Below, in pieces: positions 1-5,913 of a stretch of 5,913 nucleotides of DNA. Positions within the stretch are counted from its first letter, which is position 1. Each line of letters opens with the position of its first letter. This DNA comes from an uncultured Paracoccaceae bacterium (lineage in GTDB: Bacteria; Pseudomonadota; Alphaproteobacteria; Rhodobacterales; Rhodobacteraceae). Where the stretch lies: assembly GCA_937952085.1 (NCBI GenBank), contig CALFYQ010000171.1, positions 1-5,913 on the forward strand, read 5' to 3'. A program made the position numbers and the translations under genes. A model generated the notes under the pieces. It searched no databases. It was not told the DNA's origin and worked only from the letters and a program-made list of their open reading frames with translations.

Positions 1-316
1 AGCCCTGGAGAATGCCGACATTGATGCCGGTCGTCTCCAGAGAGGCGAGGTAGAAGAGCGTGTTGAACCCGGTGAAGCCGCAGATCGCCATCATCGCGAG
101 CCAGCCGAGCCGGGGCCGGAGCGCCGCGCCATGGCGTATCACCTCCCGCCCGAAGAGCGGCCAGAGGATGGCGGTGACGACGCCCCAGCGGGCGAAGGTG
201 AGGGCGAAGGGGGTGATCTCCCCCCGGGCGAGCTGCCCGAAGATCGCGTTCATCGCCCACATCGACATGGTCAGGGCGAGAAGCGCGACGGGCGTTCTGT
301 AGAGTGCGGCGATCAT
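1..316 (-). CDS. EamA/DMT-family transporter, N-terminal part (runs off the left edge)
   Basis: Reading leftward from an ATG at 316, 105 codons are visible without a stop and the gene continues beyond the window. This is the first part of a drug/metabolite transporter (EamA) inner-membrane protein, a family that normally has about 300 residues and ten membrane helices in two EamA repeats. Three hydrophobic stretches are visible at roughly residues 9-27, 36-55 and 72-91. Family-typical patterns are the first-helix LTMSMWAMNAIFGQLARG, the ITPFALTFARW that opens helix 2, and FNTLFYLASLETTGIN near the third helix. Members export amino acids, nucleobases, drugs or other metabolites; the substrate cannot be read from this fragment. 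The start is chosen because the first helix follows at once; no strong Shine-Dalgarno is seen, and ATGs at codons 17, 19 and 22 would cut into helix 1. It lies 78 bp downstream of the flavoprotein gene on the same strand, so co-transcription is possible but unproven. Confidence 0.85.
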   Translation of the reverse strand, partial: MIAALYRTPVALLALTMSMWAMNAIFGQLARGEITPFALTFARWGVVTAILWPLFGREVIRHGAALRPRLGWLAMMAICGFTGFNTLFYLASLETTGINVGILQG

Positions 317-347
317 GGCCGCGGGCTTCTCGCATGGGGCCGCAGGC

Positions 348-394
348 GCGGCAACCCGCCGCAGCGCATGGCCGCCCCGCGCCGGACGGGCGGC
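348..394 (-). terminator. GC-rich hairpins after the flavoprotein stop codon (weak terminator or processing candidate)
   Basis: Directly after the flavoprotein stop codon (395-397, minus strand) there is a perfect 7-bp inverted repeat: GCCGCCC at 371-377 pairs with GGGCGGC at 388-394 around a 10-nt loop. A second, smaller hairpin with 5-bp arms lies at 348-352 and 358-362. Neither is followed by a run of T on the minus strand, so a classical intrinsic terminator is not shown. They might reduce read-through, protect the 3' end of the upstream message, or be chance pairing in DNA this rich in G and C. Confidence 0.25.
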
Positions 395-2689
395 TCAGGC
401 GGGGGGCCGCGGGTCGAGCCCGATGACGCCGCTCTTCGCCCGCTTCACGCCGAGCACCGCCTCCGCGGCGAGGAGGCCGGAGCGGACGGCGCCCTCCATC
501 GAGCCGACATTGAGGCCGTTCTCGGTCCAGTCGCCGGCGAGGACGAGGTTGGCGAAGCCGCTCTCATGCGCCGGCAGCCGGTGCCGCGTGGAGCCGGGCG
601 GGGTCGAGACATAATGGTCGGAGGGGTTGCAGTTCACCCGCCAGTACTGGTCGAGGAAGCGGGCGGCGCCCTCCTTGCGCGTCTTCGGGCTCTCCGGCGC
701 GGCGGGGTGGAGGAGGTCGAAGTCGAGCGCGAAAGGGTCGCCGTAGCCCTTCCGCGCGGCGGTGGTCGCGCCCGGCAGCATGAAGCCGCCCGTCGCCTGC
801 AGGAACTGGATCGCCCGCTCCCGCGCCTCGTCCCGGAGCCGGGCGGGAAGGCCGAGATCCTCCCGGTCGATCGGGCCGTAGAAGGGCAGCGTGCCGCAGA
901 GGAGGAGGAGCGCGGCGGGCCGATGCTCCGGCGGCCATTCCTCGAAAGGGATGTATTTCGAGAAATCCCCCTGCCCGTTCGGCTGGGTCATGAAATTGGC
1001 CGAGAGGAGATAGTCGTCATAGTCGTTGGTGTAGCCGGACCAGCCGAGCGACCATGGGGTTTCGTTCAGCCAGAGCTGCATCGACTGGGTCATCACCGTG
1101 CGGCTTTCGGCCAGCATCTTCTTCCAGCGGCGGCTCCGCTTCGAGAGGTCTTCGGTCAGCCAGGGCAGCGCGCCGACCGAGACGCCGAGGATCACCTGGT
1201 CGAAATCCTCCCCCCGTTTCAGCACCTTGCGTCCGACCGGCGCCCAGCCGCGCCAGAAGCTTTCGAGATCGGCGCCGGAGGCGCGGAGCGCCTCGCCTTC
1301 CTCGAGCTGGTCATAGAGCGGCCGGTCCGGCCAGGCGTCGAGCGGCGTCGCGGAGCGTTCCGTGCGGACCGGGACGAGCGGGCGATAGGCGAAGGGGCCG
1401 GCCTTCACATTGGCCTGCACGTCGATCTCCACCGCCTCGATCGCGTCCTCGCCGGCGGCGAGGCGGAGCGCCGTCACCTCGTGGAAATAGGCGAAGCGGA
1501 CGCCGCGCTTCTCCAGCGCCTCGCAAAGCGGCGCGATCAGCGTCTCGCCCGAACCCGCTTCGAAGAGCTGGATGAAGCGGCCCATGTAGCTGAAGGTCAT
1601 CAGCGTCCAGTGGAGATAGGCGCCGGCGGCCATGACGGCGGGGCGGAGGCTGTCTCCGTTCGGATACTGGTAGGTGATGTTCGGCGTAGAGGAGGCGAGC
1701 GGGGAGCGGATCGTCTCCTCCCGCGCGCCGTGGCGGCGGAGCCAGGCGACGTGGTCCTCCCCGTCCACCGCCGCGAAGCCCTTTCTCATCAGCTTGTCGG
1801 CGACGACGCCGGCGAGGAGCGCGGCGACGAAGTCGAGGAGGAGCGCGAGGCGGCGGAGCCGGTCCCGCGAAGCGGGCGCGCCGCCGCCGCCGGCGCGGAC
1901 GATGGCGAAAAGCTGCGCCGCCGCGGCGCGGAAGGCGGCGGCGGCGTCCTCGAAATCGAAGCGGGCGAGTTCGGCGGCGGCCTCCTCGATGGCGGCTCGA
2001 AGTAGCGCGTGGAGCCCTTCGGCGCCGGGCTCCAGCCGCAGGTCGGGCGCGCCGGGCGCCGTCGGGCCGGAGGGGCGCGGCGGCGCCGGCGGCAGCGCCG
2101 CCTCGGCGAGGATCGAGGCCTGCGTCGCGCCGCTTCGATAGGTTTTCGCCGCGGCCTGAAGGAGCGCGCCGAGCGCCAGCTTGGCGAGGCCGGCGAGCCA
2201 GACATCCATCCGCGCGAGCTGCGGCGCGAGGCGGACCGCTTCGGAAAGCTTCGGGGCCGCGCCTTTCGGGCCGGGCGGCAGGCCGTGGAAATCCTCCCGC
2301 GCGAAGATAGGCCAGGCCTTGAGCGCGCCCTCGTCCATCTCGTAGCGAAGGACGCCCGACATGCCGTGGAAGGCGTGGTCGAAATCCGGCAGCGGATGGT
2401 CCGGCGCCCGGCCGAGCGCGGCGTAGACCCGTTTCATCACCGTCAGCGCGTTGTAGTAGCAGCCGAGAAAGCCGTGGATCCCGTGCTCGTAAAGGCGTTT
2501 CGAGCGGTCGAGATCGCGCCCGGTGGCGCATTTGCCGCCGGCGCGCCAGCCCTGCTGATAGATCGTCACCTCGAAGCGGGTCTCGAACCCCCGCGCCTCG
2601 GTCAGGCGGAAGGCGGCCACCAGCGCCGAAGGGCCGGCGCCGAGGATCGCGATGCGCCGTTTCCGCGGCGCCCCCTTCTTCTTCGGCAT
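395..2689 (-). CDS. FAD-dependent oxidoreductase, amine oxidase/carotenoid-desaturase-like, substrate unknown
   Basis: A 764-residue flavoprotein. A basic start (MPKKKGAPRKRR) leads into a Rossmann beta-alpha-beta fold at about 12-31 with GAGPSA, i.e. GxGxxA rather than GxGxxG. QQGWRAGGKCATGR (45-58) fits the second FAD-contacting loop of phytoene-desaturase/amine-oxidase enzymes, and LYEHGIHGFLGCYYNA (66-81) resembles the EHG-H motif of a family often named 'NAD(P)-binding protein'. Residues 190-275 are rich in Ala and Pro. AGSGETLIAPLCEALEKRGV (378-397) resembles the middle segment of desaturases. The C-terminus has the second FAD motif, LVLAGDWTENGLNVGSMEGA (715-734). No signal peptide is evident, so a cytoplasmic or peripheral membrane location is likely. 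A redox role on a lipid, isoprenoid or amine is inferred; the substrate is not determinable. The start is supported by CGGGAGGGGA six bases upstream. It lies 30 bp after the regulator gene on the same strand. It is longer than the roughly 500 residues usual for desaturases, because of the helical and Ala-rich middle region. Confidence 0.85.
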   Translation of the reverse strand: MPKKKGAPRKRRIAILGAGPSALVAAFRLTEARGFETRFEVTIYQQGWRAGGKCATGRDLDRSKRLYEHGIHGFLGCYYNALTVMKRVYAALGRAPDHPLPDFDHAFHGMSGVLRYEMDEGALKAWPIFAREDFHGLPPGPKGAAPKLSEAVRLAPQLARMDVWLAGLAKLALGALLQAAAKTYRSGATQASILAEAALPPAPPRPSGPTAPGAPDLRLEPGAEGLHALLRAAIEEAAAELARFDFEDAAAAFRAAAAQLFAIVRAGGGGAPASRDRLRRLALLLDFVAALLAGVVADKLMRKGFAAVDGEDHVAWLRRHGAREETIRSPLASSTPNITYQYPNGDSLRPAVMAAGAYLHWTLMTFSYMGRFIQLFEAGSGETLIAPLCEALEKRGVRFAYFHEVTALRLAAGEDAIEAVEIDVQANVKAGPFAYRPLVPVRTERSATPLDAWPDRPLYDQLEEGEALRASGADLESFWRGWAPVGRKVLKRGEDFDQVILGVSVGALPWLTEDLSKRSRRWKKMLAESRTVMTQSMQLWLNETPWSLGWSGYTNDYDDYLLSANFMTQPNGQGDFSKYIPFEEWPPEHRPAALLLLCGTLPFYGPIDREDLGLPARLRDEARERAIQFLQATGGFMLPGATTAARKGYGDPFALDFDLLHPAAPESPKTRKEGAARFLDQYWRVNCNPSDHYVSTPPGSTRHRLPAHESGFANLVLAGDWTENGLNVGSMEGAVRSGLLAAEAVLGVKRAKSGVIGLDPRPPA

Positions 2690-2695
2690 GCGTAG

Positions 2696-2705
2696 TCCCC
2701 TCCCG
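2696..2705 (-). promoter_or_regulatory. Ribosome binding site of the flavoprotein gene
   Basis: The minus strand reads CGGGAGGGGA, a strong purine-rich Shine-Dalgarno match, six bases before the ATG at 2689. It fixes the start of the flavoprotein gene. It falls within the 30-bp gap after the regulator stop codon, which leaves little room for a separate promoter and favours co-transcription with the regulator. Confidence 0.7.
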
Positions 2706-2719
2706 AAGCCGGCCCGGGG

Positions 2720-4708
2720 TCAGCGCCTCCCGGCCTTGGCGAGCGCCGCGACGAAGCGGCGCGACAGCTCCTCGTCGCGAAACGGGTGGCCGACGCGGAG
2801 CGACGCGTCGGAGTAGCGCGGCATCGCCTTGCGGCCCTGCTCGTAGGCGGCCTTCGCGGCCTCGACCCGGCCAAGCTCGGCGAGGATGGCGGCGCGCAGG
2901 AAATGGTTCTGGAACCAGGCCGGGCGGATCACCAGCGAGTAGTCGACCAGCTCCAGCGCGGGCTCGAGCCGGCCGTCGATCCAGTCCGCAATCGCCTTGG
3001 TGCGGACCCAGAGGCCGGAATGCTGGTCATAGGGCGAGAGCGCCAGCACCTCGTCGGAGAGCCGCCGCGCCGCCTCCGTCTCGCCGAGAAAGGCGTGGAC
3101 GCGCCCGAGCTCGCCCATCGCCACCGCGAGCGAGGGCGAGAGGCGGAGGGCGTGGGAGATCCGGGCCTTCGCCTGATCGAGGAGTTCGGGCGTGGTGCAG
3201 GCGACGCCGAGCGTGAGCTGCGCCCAGCAATCGTTCGGGTCGATCTGCACCGCGCGCGCCGCCCAGCGCTGCGCCTGCCGGACCGACTCGCCGATGTCCT
3301 TAGACCAGTCCGACCAGGCGTCGAGCATGTGGGAGAAGGCCAGGATGCAATGCGTGGGAATGTCTTGCGGGCTGATCTTGAGGGCCCGGTCGAGGAGCTT
3401 TCGCGCCTCCTGGTTGTTCGCCGGCCGGGTCGTCCAGAAGAGCCAGCGGGCCCGCATCAGGAGCCGCCAATGCGTCGCGTCCTCGTGGTGGGCCCAGTCT
3501 TCGGCGGCCTCCTTCTTCGCTTCCATTTCCAGCATCTTCGGCTCGAAATGGGCGGCGACGGCGCGGGCGACGCTGCGCTGGAGATCGAGGATGTCGTCGA
3601 TCTCGTCCTCCCGCTCGATGGAGGATTCGGTCTTCTGCTCGGCGACGCTGGTGAGCGTGGCGACGACGCGGACGCGCCGCTGCTGCGCGCTGATGGCGAT
3701 GCGCAGGACATAATCGGCATAGTCCCGAAGGTCCCGCTGGCTGCGGTCGGCGTCGATCGTGGCCGGCATGAAGGGCGAGGGGTTGAGCGCGGCGACGCGG
3801 ATCCAGGCGGATTTCGAGAGATTGGCAACGATTTGCTCGGTGACGCCCTGGCCGAGCCAGGCGAATTCCGCCGGCAGCCGCTCGGAGACGTTCAGCACCG
3901 CGATGGTCGGCCGGCCGTCCCCCGCGCGGGGCGGCGGCGCCGGGCGGGGCGGCGGCGCGGCGACGGCGCCGCGGGAGGCGAGCGCGGCGATCTCCGGCAT
4001 CGGCTCGGTCGCCAGTTCGCGGATCATGATCTGGCGGAACTTCTCGAAATGCGCCCGCGCCTGGCCGCGCCGCCCTTCGGCGAGATGGCAACGGATCAAG
4101 AGCTCATGGCCCGCCTCATGGGTCTGGTCGCAGGCGATGACGCGCTCGGCGGCGCGCTGGGCGAGCGCCACGTCGCCGCCGTCCAGCGCCAGCCGGCCGA
4201 GCCGCACCAGCGCCGAGACGACGAGGTCGAGCGCCGCCTCGCGCCGGGCGCGGGCCCAGTCCTGAAAGGCTTCGGCGCGGGCCGCGTTGTCCATCAGGAA
4301 GTCGCCGCCGTAGAGGGCGAGGATGCCGTCGATCGCCTCCGGCCGGCCGGAGGCGGCGGCGGCCTCGATCTCCGCGAGGTCGAGCGTGAAGGTTCCCGGG
4401 ACAAGGCCGATATGGGTGTCGGTCACGTCGAACACGGCGTCGAAGATCTCGTCGCCGAGGCCGAGCTTGATGCGCCGGATCTCCTGCCGGAGGCTGCCGC
4501 GGCCCTGCGCCGGGCCCGACCGCTCCCACAGGAGGTCGACGATCTCGTCGCGGCTGGCGCTCCGCGGCGCGCGGTCGGCGAGAAAGGCGAGAAGGGCGAG
4601 GGATTTCATCCCGAGCGCGGCGGGGCGCTCCGCCGGCGGCGCGTGGACGGAGGTTTCCCCAAGCGTCCGGATCGCGATCCTCGCCGCCGGGTCCCGCCCT
4701 TGCAACAC
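2720..4708 (-). CDS. SARP/BTAD-type transcriptional regulator with TolB-like and TPR domains
   Basis: A 662-residue predicted cytoplasmic regulator. Residues about 10-105 form an OmpR/SARP-like winged helix (KSLALLAFLADRAPRSASRD, then a DLLW and a SLRQEIRRIK pattern typical of SARP DNA-binding domains). Residues about 110-235 match the helical bacterial transcriptional activator domain (BTAD), with LYGGDFL and HELLIRCHLAEGRRGQARAH as recognisable segments. A Pro/Ala linker (248-265) leads to a TolB-like domain at about 267-390 (PTIAVLNVSE, then WLGQGVTEQIVANLSK), as in many proteobacterial adenylate-cyclase-like TPR proteins. Residues about 430-630 are tetratricopeptide repeats (for example ARKLLDRALKISPQD and AARAVQIDPNDCWAQLTLGV). 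No cyclase, kinase or ATPase domain is present. The start is GTG at 4708, supported by GAGGAGG seven bases upstream. By family knowledge it should bind DNA and activate transcription, with the TPR/TolB part probably sensing a protein or ligand; the target is inferred to include the adjacent flavoprotein gene. Confidence 0.85.
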   Translation of the reverse strand: MLQGRDPAARIAIRTLGETSVHAPPAERPAALGMKSLALLAFLADRAPRSASRDEIVDLLWERSGPAQGRGSLRQEIRRIKLGLGDEIFDAVFDVTDTHIGLVPGTFTLDLAEIEAAAASGRPEAIDGILALYGGDFLMDNAARAEAFQDWARARREAALDLVVSALVRLGRLALDGGDVALAQRAAERVIACDQTHEAGHELLIRCHLAEGRRGQARAHFEKFRQIMIRELATEPMPEIAALASRGAVAAPPPRPAPPPRAGDGRPTIAVLNVSERLPAEFAWLGQGVTEQIVANLSKSAWIRVAALNPSPFMPATIDADRSQRDLRDYADYVLRIAISAQQRRVRVVATLTSVAEQKTESSIEREDEIDDILDLQRSVARAVAAHFEPKMLEMEAKKEAAEDWAHHEDATHWRLLMRARWLFWTTRPANNQEARKLLDRALKISPQDIPTHCILAFSHMLDAWSDWSKDIGESVRQAQRWAARAVQIDPNDCWAQLTLGVACTTPELLDQAKARISHALRLSPSLAVAMGELGRVHAFLGETEAARRLSDEVLALSPYDQHSGLWVRTKAIADWIDGRLEPALELVDYSLVIRPAWFQNHFLRAAILAELGRVEAAKAAYEQGRKAMPRYSDASLRVGHPFRDEELSRRFVAALAKAGRR

Positions 4709-4715
4709 GCAGCCG

Positions 4716-4722
4716 CCTCCTC
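4716..4722 (-). promoter_or_regulatory. Ribosome binding site that fixes the GTG start of the regulator
   Basis: The minus strand reads GAGGAGG seven bases before GTG at 4708. This near-perfect anti-Shine-Dalgarno match at ideal spacing is the reason for choosing the GTG rather than the TTG that follows it or a later methionine. Confidence 0.75.
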
Positions 4723-4737
4723 AAAGCAATTGGCGTT

Positions 4738-4765
4738 GTTCTACCCGAATGACGCGCCCGCACAA
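4738..4765 (-). promoter_or_regulatory. Candidate sigma-70-like promoter for the regulator operon
   Basis: On the minus strand TTGTGC (4760-4765) and TAGAAC (4738-4743) are separated by 16 bp, giving partial matches to the -35 (3 of 6) and -10 (4 of 6) consensus. Transcription would begin near 4730, leaving a leader of roughly 20 bases that includes the ribosome binding site. The matches are weak and the call rests mainly on position. Confidence 0.25.
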
Positions 4766-4822
4766 AGCGCCGCGCCGCGGAGGGATGGACGCGGCTTCGG
4801 GCGCCTGCTACGCGCGCCTGCC

Positions 4823-5404
4823 ATGCTGCGCCGCCTCTATGACTGGACCATCGCGCTCGCCGAGTCGCCCGGCGCGCTCACCGCGCTGGCGGTGGTCTCC
4901 TTCATCGAAAGCTCGATCTTCCCGATCCCGCCGCATGTGATGCTGATTCCCATGGTGATCGCGCGGCCGCGGGACTGGGTGAAGATCGCCCTCGTCTGCT
5001 CGCTGGCCTCGGTCGCCGGCGGCGCGGCGGGCTATGCGCTCGGCCTCTTCGCCTTCGAGAGCGTGGCGAAGCCGATCCTGGCGCTCTACGGCTACGAGGC
5101 GAAATTCGCCGATCTGGCGGCGCGCTACAACGAATTCGGCGCCGAGGCGGTGCTGATCGCCGGGCTGACGCCGTTTCCGTTCAAGATCATCACGATTCTC
5201 TCGGGCGCGACAGGGCTCGATTTCGCGACCTTCCTCGCGGTCTCGATCGTCGCGCGGTTCACCGTCTTCTTCGTGATGGCGGCGCTTCTCTGGAAGCTCG
5301 GCCCGCCGGTGCGGGTTTTCATCGAGAAGCGGCTGGGTCTGATGTTCACGCTCTTCGTCGTGCTGCTGCTCGGCGGATTCGCGGTGGCGAAATGGCTGGC
5401 CTGA
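4823..5404 (+). CDS. YqaA-family (DedA-like, VTT-domain) inner-membrane protein
   Basis: A 193-residue integral membrane protein of the YqaA/DedA (SNARE-associated, VTT-domain) type. After a short MLRRLYDW start comes SFIESSIFPIPPHVMLIPM (26-44), with the conserved acidic residue (E29) and proline cluster of the family's re-entrant loop. Next are a glycine-rich helix, GGAAGYALG (66-74), an amphipathic stretch KFADLAARYNEFG (94-106), TPFPFKIITILSGATGLDF (116-134), an in-membrane arginine (R145) and a final helix near 173-192. DedA-superfamily proteins act as flippases or carriers for phospholipids and undecaprenyl phosphate in some bacteria; the substrate of this subgroup is not established. 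The ATG at 4823 is chosen because family similarity begins there. The frame stays open far upstream, but that part is antisense to the regulator gene. No clear Shine-Dalgarno precedes this ATG. It overlaps dsbB by 13 bp. Confidence 0.85.
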   Translation: MLRRLYDWTIALAESPGALTALAVVSFIESSIFPIPPHVMLIPMVIARPRDWVKIALVCSLASVAGGAAGYALGLFAFESVAKPILALYGYEAKFADLAARYNEFGAEAVLIAGLTPFPFKIITILSGATGLDFATFLAVSIVARFTVFFVMAALLWKLGPPVRVFIEKRLGLMFTLFVVLLLGGFAVAKWLA

Positions 5405-5889
5405 GCCCGCGCCTTCTCGCGCTCGCGCCGGTCCTCGGGCCCATGGCGCTGCTCGGCGGGGCGCTGGTGGCGCAATACGGTTTTCTGCTGCTCCCCTGCG
5501 AGATGTGCATCTGGCAGCGCTGGCCGCACGGGATCGCGCTGGCGCTGGGCCTGCTGGCGCTGGTCGCGCGGGGCCGGCTCCGCGCCCTGCTCCTCGCCCT
5601 CGCGGCGCTGGTGCTGCTGATCGGGGCCGGGATCGGCGCCTTTCACGCAGGGGTCGAGCAGCACTGGTGGGAGGGGCCGACGGCCTGCACCGGCGCGCCG
5701 CCGACCGGGCTTTCCGGCGCGGCCTTCCTCGAGACGCTGAAGGGCCGGCCGCTGATCCGCTGCGACGAGATCGCGTGGAGTTTCCTCGGCCTCTCGATGG
5801 CGGCGTGGAACGCGCTGATCTCGACCGGGCTGGCGGCGGCGACGGCGCTCGCCGCCCGCGCCTATGCGTCGAGCTCGGCGTCCCAGTAA
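5392..5889 (+). CDS. dsbB: Disulfide bond formation protein B (DsbB), quinone-dependent DsbA oxidase
   Basis: A 165-residue inner-membrane protein with the DsbB layout of four helices and two periplasmic cysteine pairs. The first pair is C36-C39 in LLLPCEMCIWQRWPH, the classic CxxC followed by R43, at the place of the quinone-interacting arginine of E. coli DsbB (R48). The second pair is C99 (TACTG) and C124 (IRCDE), 25 residues apart, as in the family. FHAGVEQHWWEGP (84-96) is the usual approach to the second pair. The protein reoxidises periplasmic DsbA and passes electrons to ubiquinone, supporting disulfide formation in exported proteins. No dsbA is visible here. The ATG at 5392 lies inside the end of the YqaA-type gene; the next ATG (codon 18) would shorten helix 1. 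The last residues (ASSSASQ) look like an unconstrained tail and lie over the 3' end of a convergent gene. Confidence 0.93.
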   Translation: MAGLSPRLLALAPVLGPMALLGGALVAQYGFLLLPCEMCIWQRWPHGIALALGLLALVARGRLRALLLALAALVLLIGAGIGAFHAGVEQHWWEGPTACTGAPPTGLSGAAFLETLKGRPLIRCDEIAWSFLGLSMAAWNALISTGLAAATALAARAYASSSASQ

Positions 5890-5913
5890 AGGAAGTCCAT
5901 CCAGCTGTCGTGC
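5862..5913 (-). CDS. C-terminal end of an unidentified convergent gene (runs off the right edge)
   Basis: On the minus strand, 16 codons ending in TAG (5862-5864) read HDSWMDFLYWDAELDA. Fourteen of the 16 third positions are G or C, in line with real genes in this window, and the mix of aromatic and acidic residues looks like a protein C-terminus rather than an Arg/Pro/Ala-rich shadow frame. It would overlap the 3' end of dsbB tail to tail by 28 bp. The fragment is too short to assign a family. It could instead be a chance open frame, as only 52 bases are visible. Confidence 0.5.
   Translation of the reverse strand, partial: HDSWMDFLYWDAELDA

Larger units (their letters stand above)
4709..4822. 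promoter_or_regulatory. Divergent intergenic region between the regulator and the YqaA-type gene
   Basis: This 114-bp stretch separates two genes transcribed away from each other, so it should hold both promoters. It contains the most AT-rich patch of the neighbourhood (about 4721-4750). CAAAGC occurs twice in direct orientation, at 4722-4727 and 4763-4768, 41 bp apart; this may be chance or a paired protein-binding site. No convincing plus-strand promoter was found. SARP-type regulators often bind direct repeats near promoters, so autoregulation from here is conceivable but not shown. Confidence 0.45.

Noticed and set aside
331..371. CGCATGG direct repeat (331-337 and 365-371) in the gap after the flavoprotein gene.
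   Set aside because: Seven bases repeated once in very GC-rich DNA is expected by chance; no attachment-site or transposon context accompanies it.
131..2005. A 624-codon open frame on the plus strand opposite the flavoprotein gene.
   Set aside because: Its product is rich in Arg, Gly, Glu and Ala with no recognisable domain, and it lies wholly antisense to the convincing flavoprotein and transporter genes. It is a shadow frame of high-GC coding DNA.
1311..2531. A 406-codon minus-strand frame overlapping the flavoprotein in another frame.
   Set aside because: It encodes mostly Arg/Ala/Pro runs with no family signal and competes with a frame that has two intact FAD motifs.
3300..4763. Minus-strand frames of 215 and 263 codons inside the regulator.
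   Set aside because: Both are Arg/Pro-rich frame-shifted shadows of the BTAD/TPR gene and give no recognisable domain.
2786..4822. A long in-frame plus-strand extension that would make the YqaA-type gene an 872-residue protein.
   Set aside because: The extension is antisense to the regulator gene and has shadow-like composition. Family similarity starts only at the ATG at 4823, so a genuine fusion is not supported.
5125..5664. A 179-codon minus-strand frame opposite the YqaA-type gene and dsbB.
   Set aside because: The plus strand here carries a clear DsbB with all four cysteines. The antisense product is Gln/Arg/Glu-rich and matches nothing recognisable.

Overview
The window is GC-rich (roughly 70% by eye), tightly packed and has strong G/C bias at third codon positions. 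Gene content and style suggest an alphaproteobacterium, most likely of the Rhodobacterales/Paracoccaceae type. This placement is inferred from protein character and neighbourhood; no rRNA or other marker gene is present. No tRNA, CRISPR array, insertion sequence or phage gene was seen.

The left four fifths (about 1-4708) holds three genes on the minus strand. In transcription order they are: a 662-residue regulator with a SARP/BTAD-type winged-helix N-terminus, a TolB-like middle and a TPR C-terminus (2720-4708, GTG start); a 764-residue FAD-dependent oxidoreductase of the amine oxidase/carotenoid-desaturase-like fold (395-2689); and the N-terminal 105 residues of an EamA/DMT-family membrane transporter cut by the left edge (<1-316). 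The first two lie 30 bp apart and probably form an operon. The third follows after 78 bp containing two GC hairpins and may or may not be co-transcribed.

The right fifth holds two membrane-protein genes on the plus strand. A YqaA/DedA-type (VTT-domain) membrane protein (4823-5404) overlaps dsbB (5392-5889) by 13 bp, so the two are probably translationally coupled. The 114 bp between regulator and YqaA-type gene is a divergent intergenic region. At the right edge the minus strand reads as the last 16 codons of another gene (5862->5913) that converges on dsbB and overlaps its 3' end by 28 bp.

The minus-strand set looks like a regulator controlling an adjacent flavoenzyme of unknown substrate, perhaps with an exporter. 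The plus-strand pair is envelope housekeeping: oxidative protein folding plus a DedA-like membrane protein. Most other long open frames, including 624- and 872-codon frames on the plus strand, are antisense shadows produced by the high GC content.
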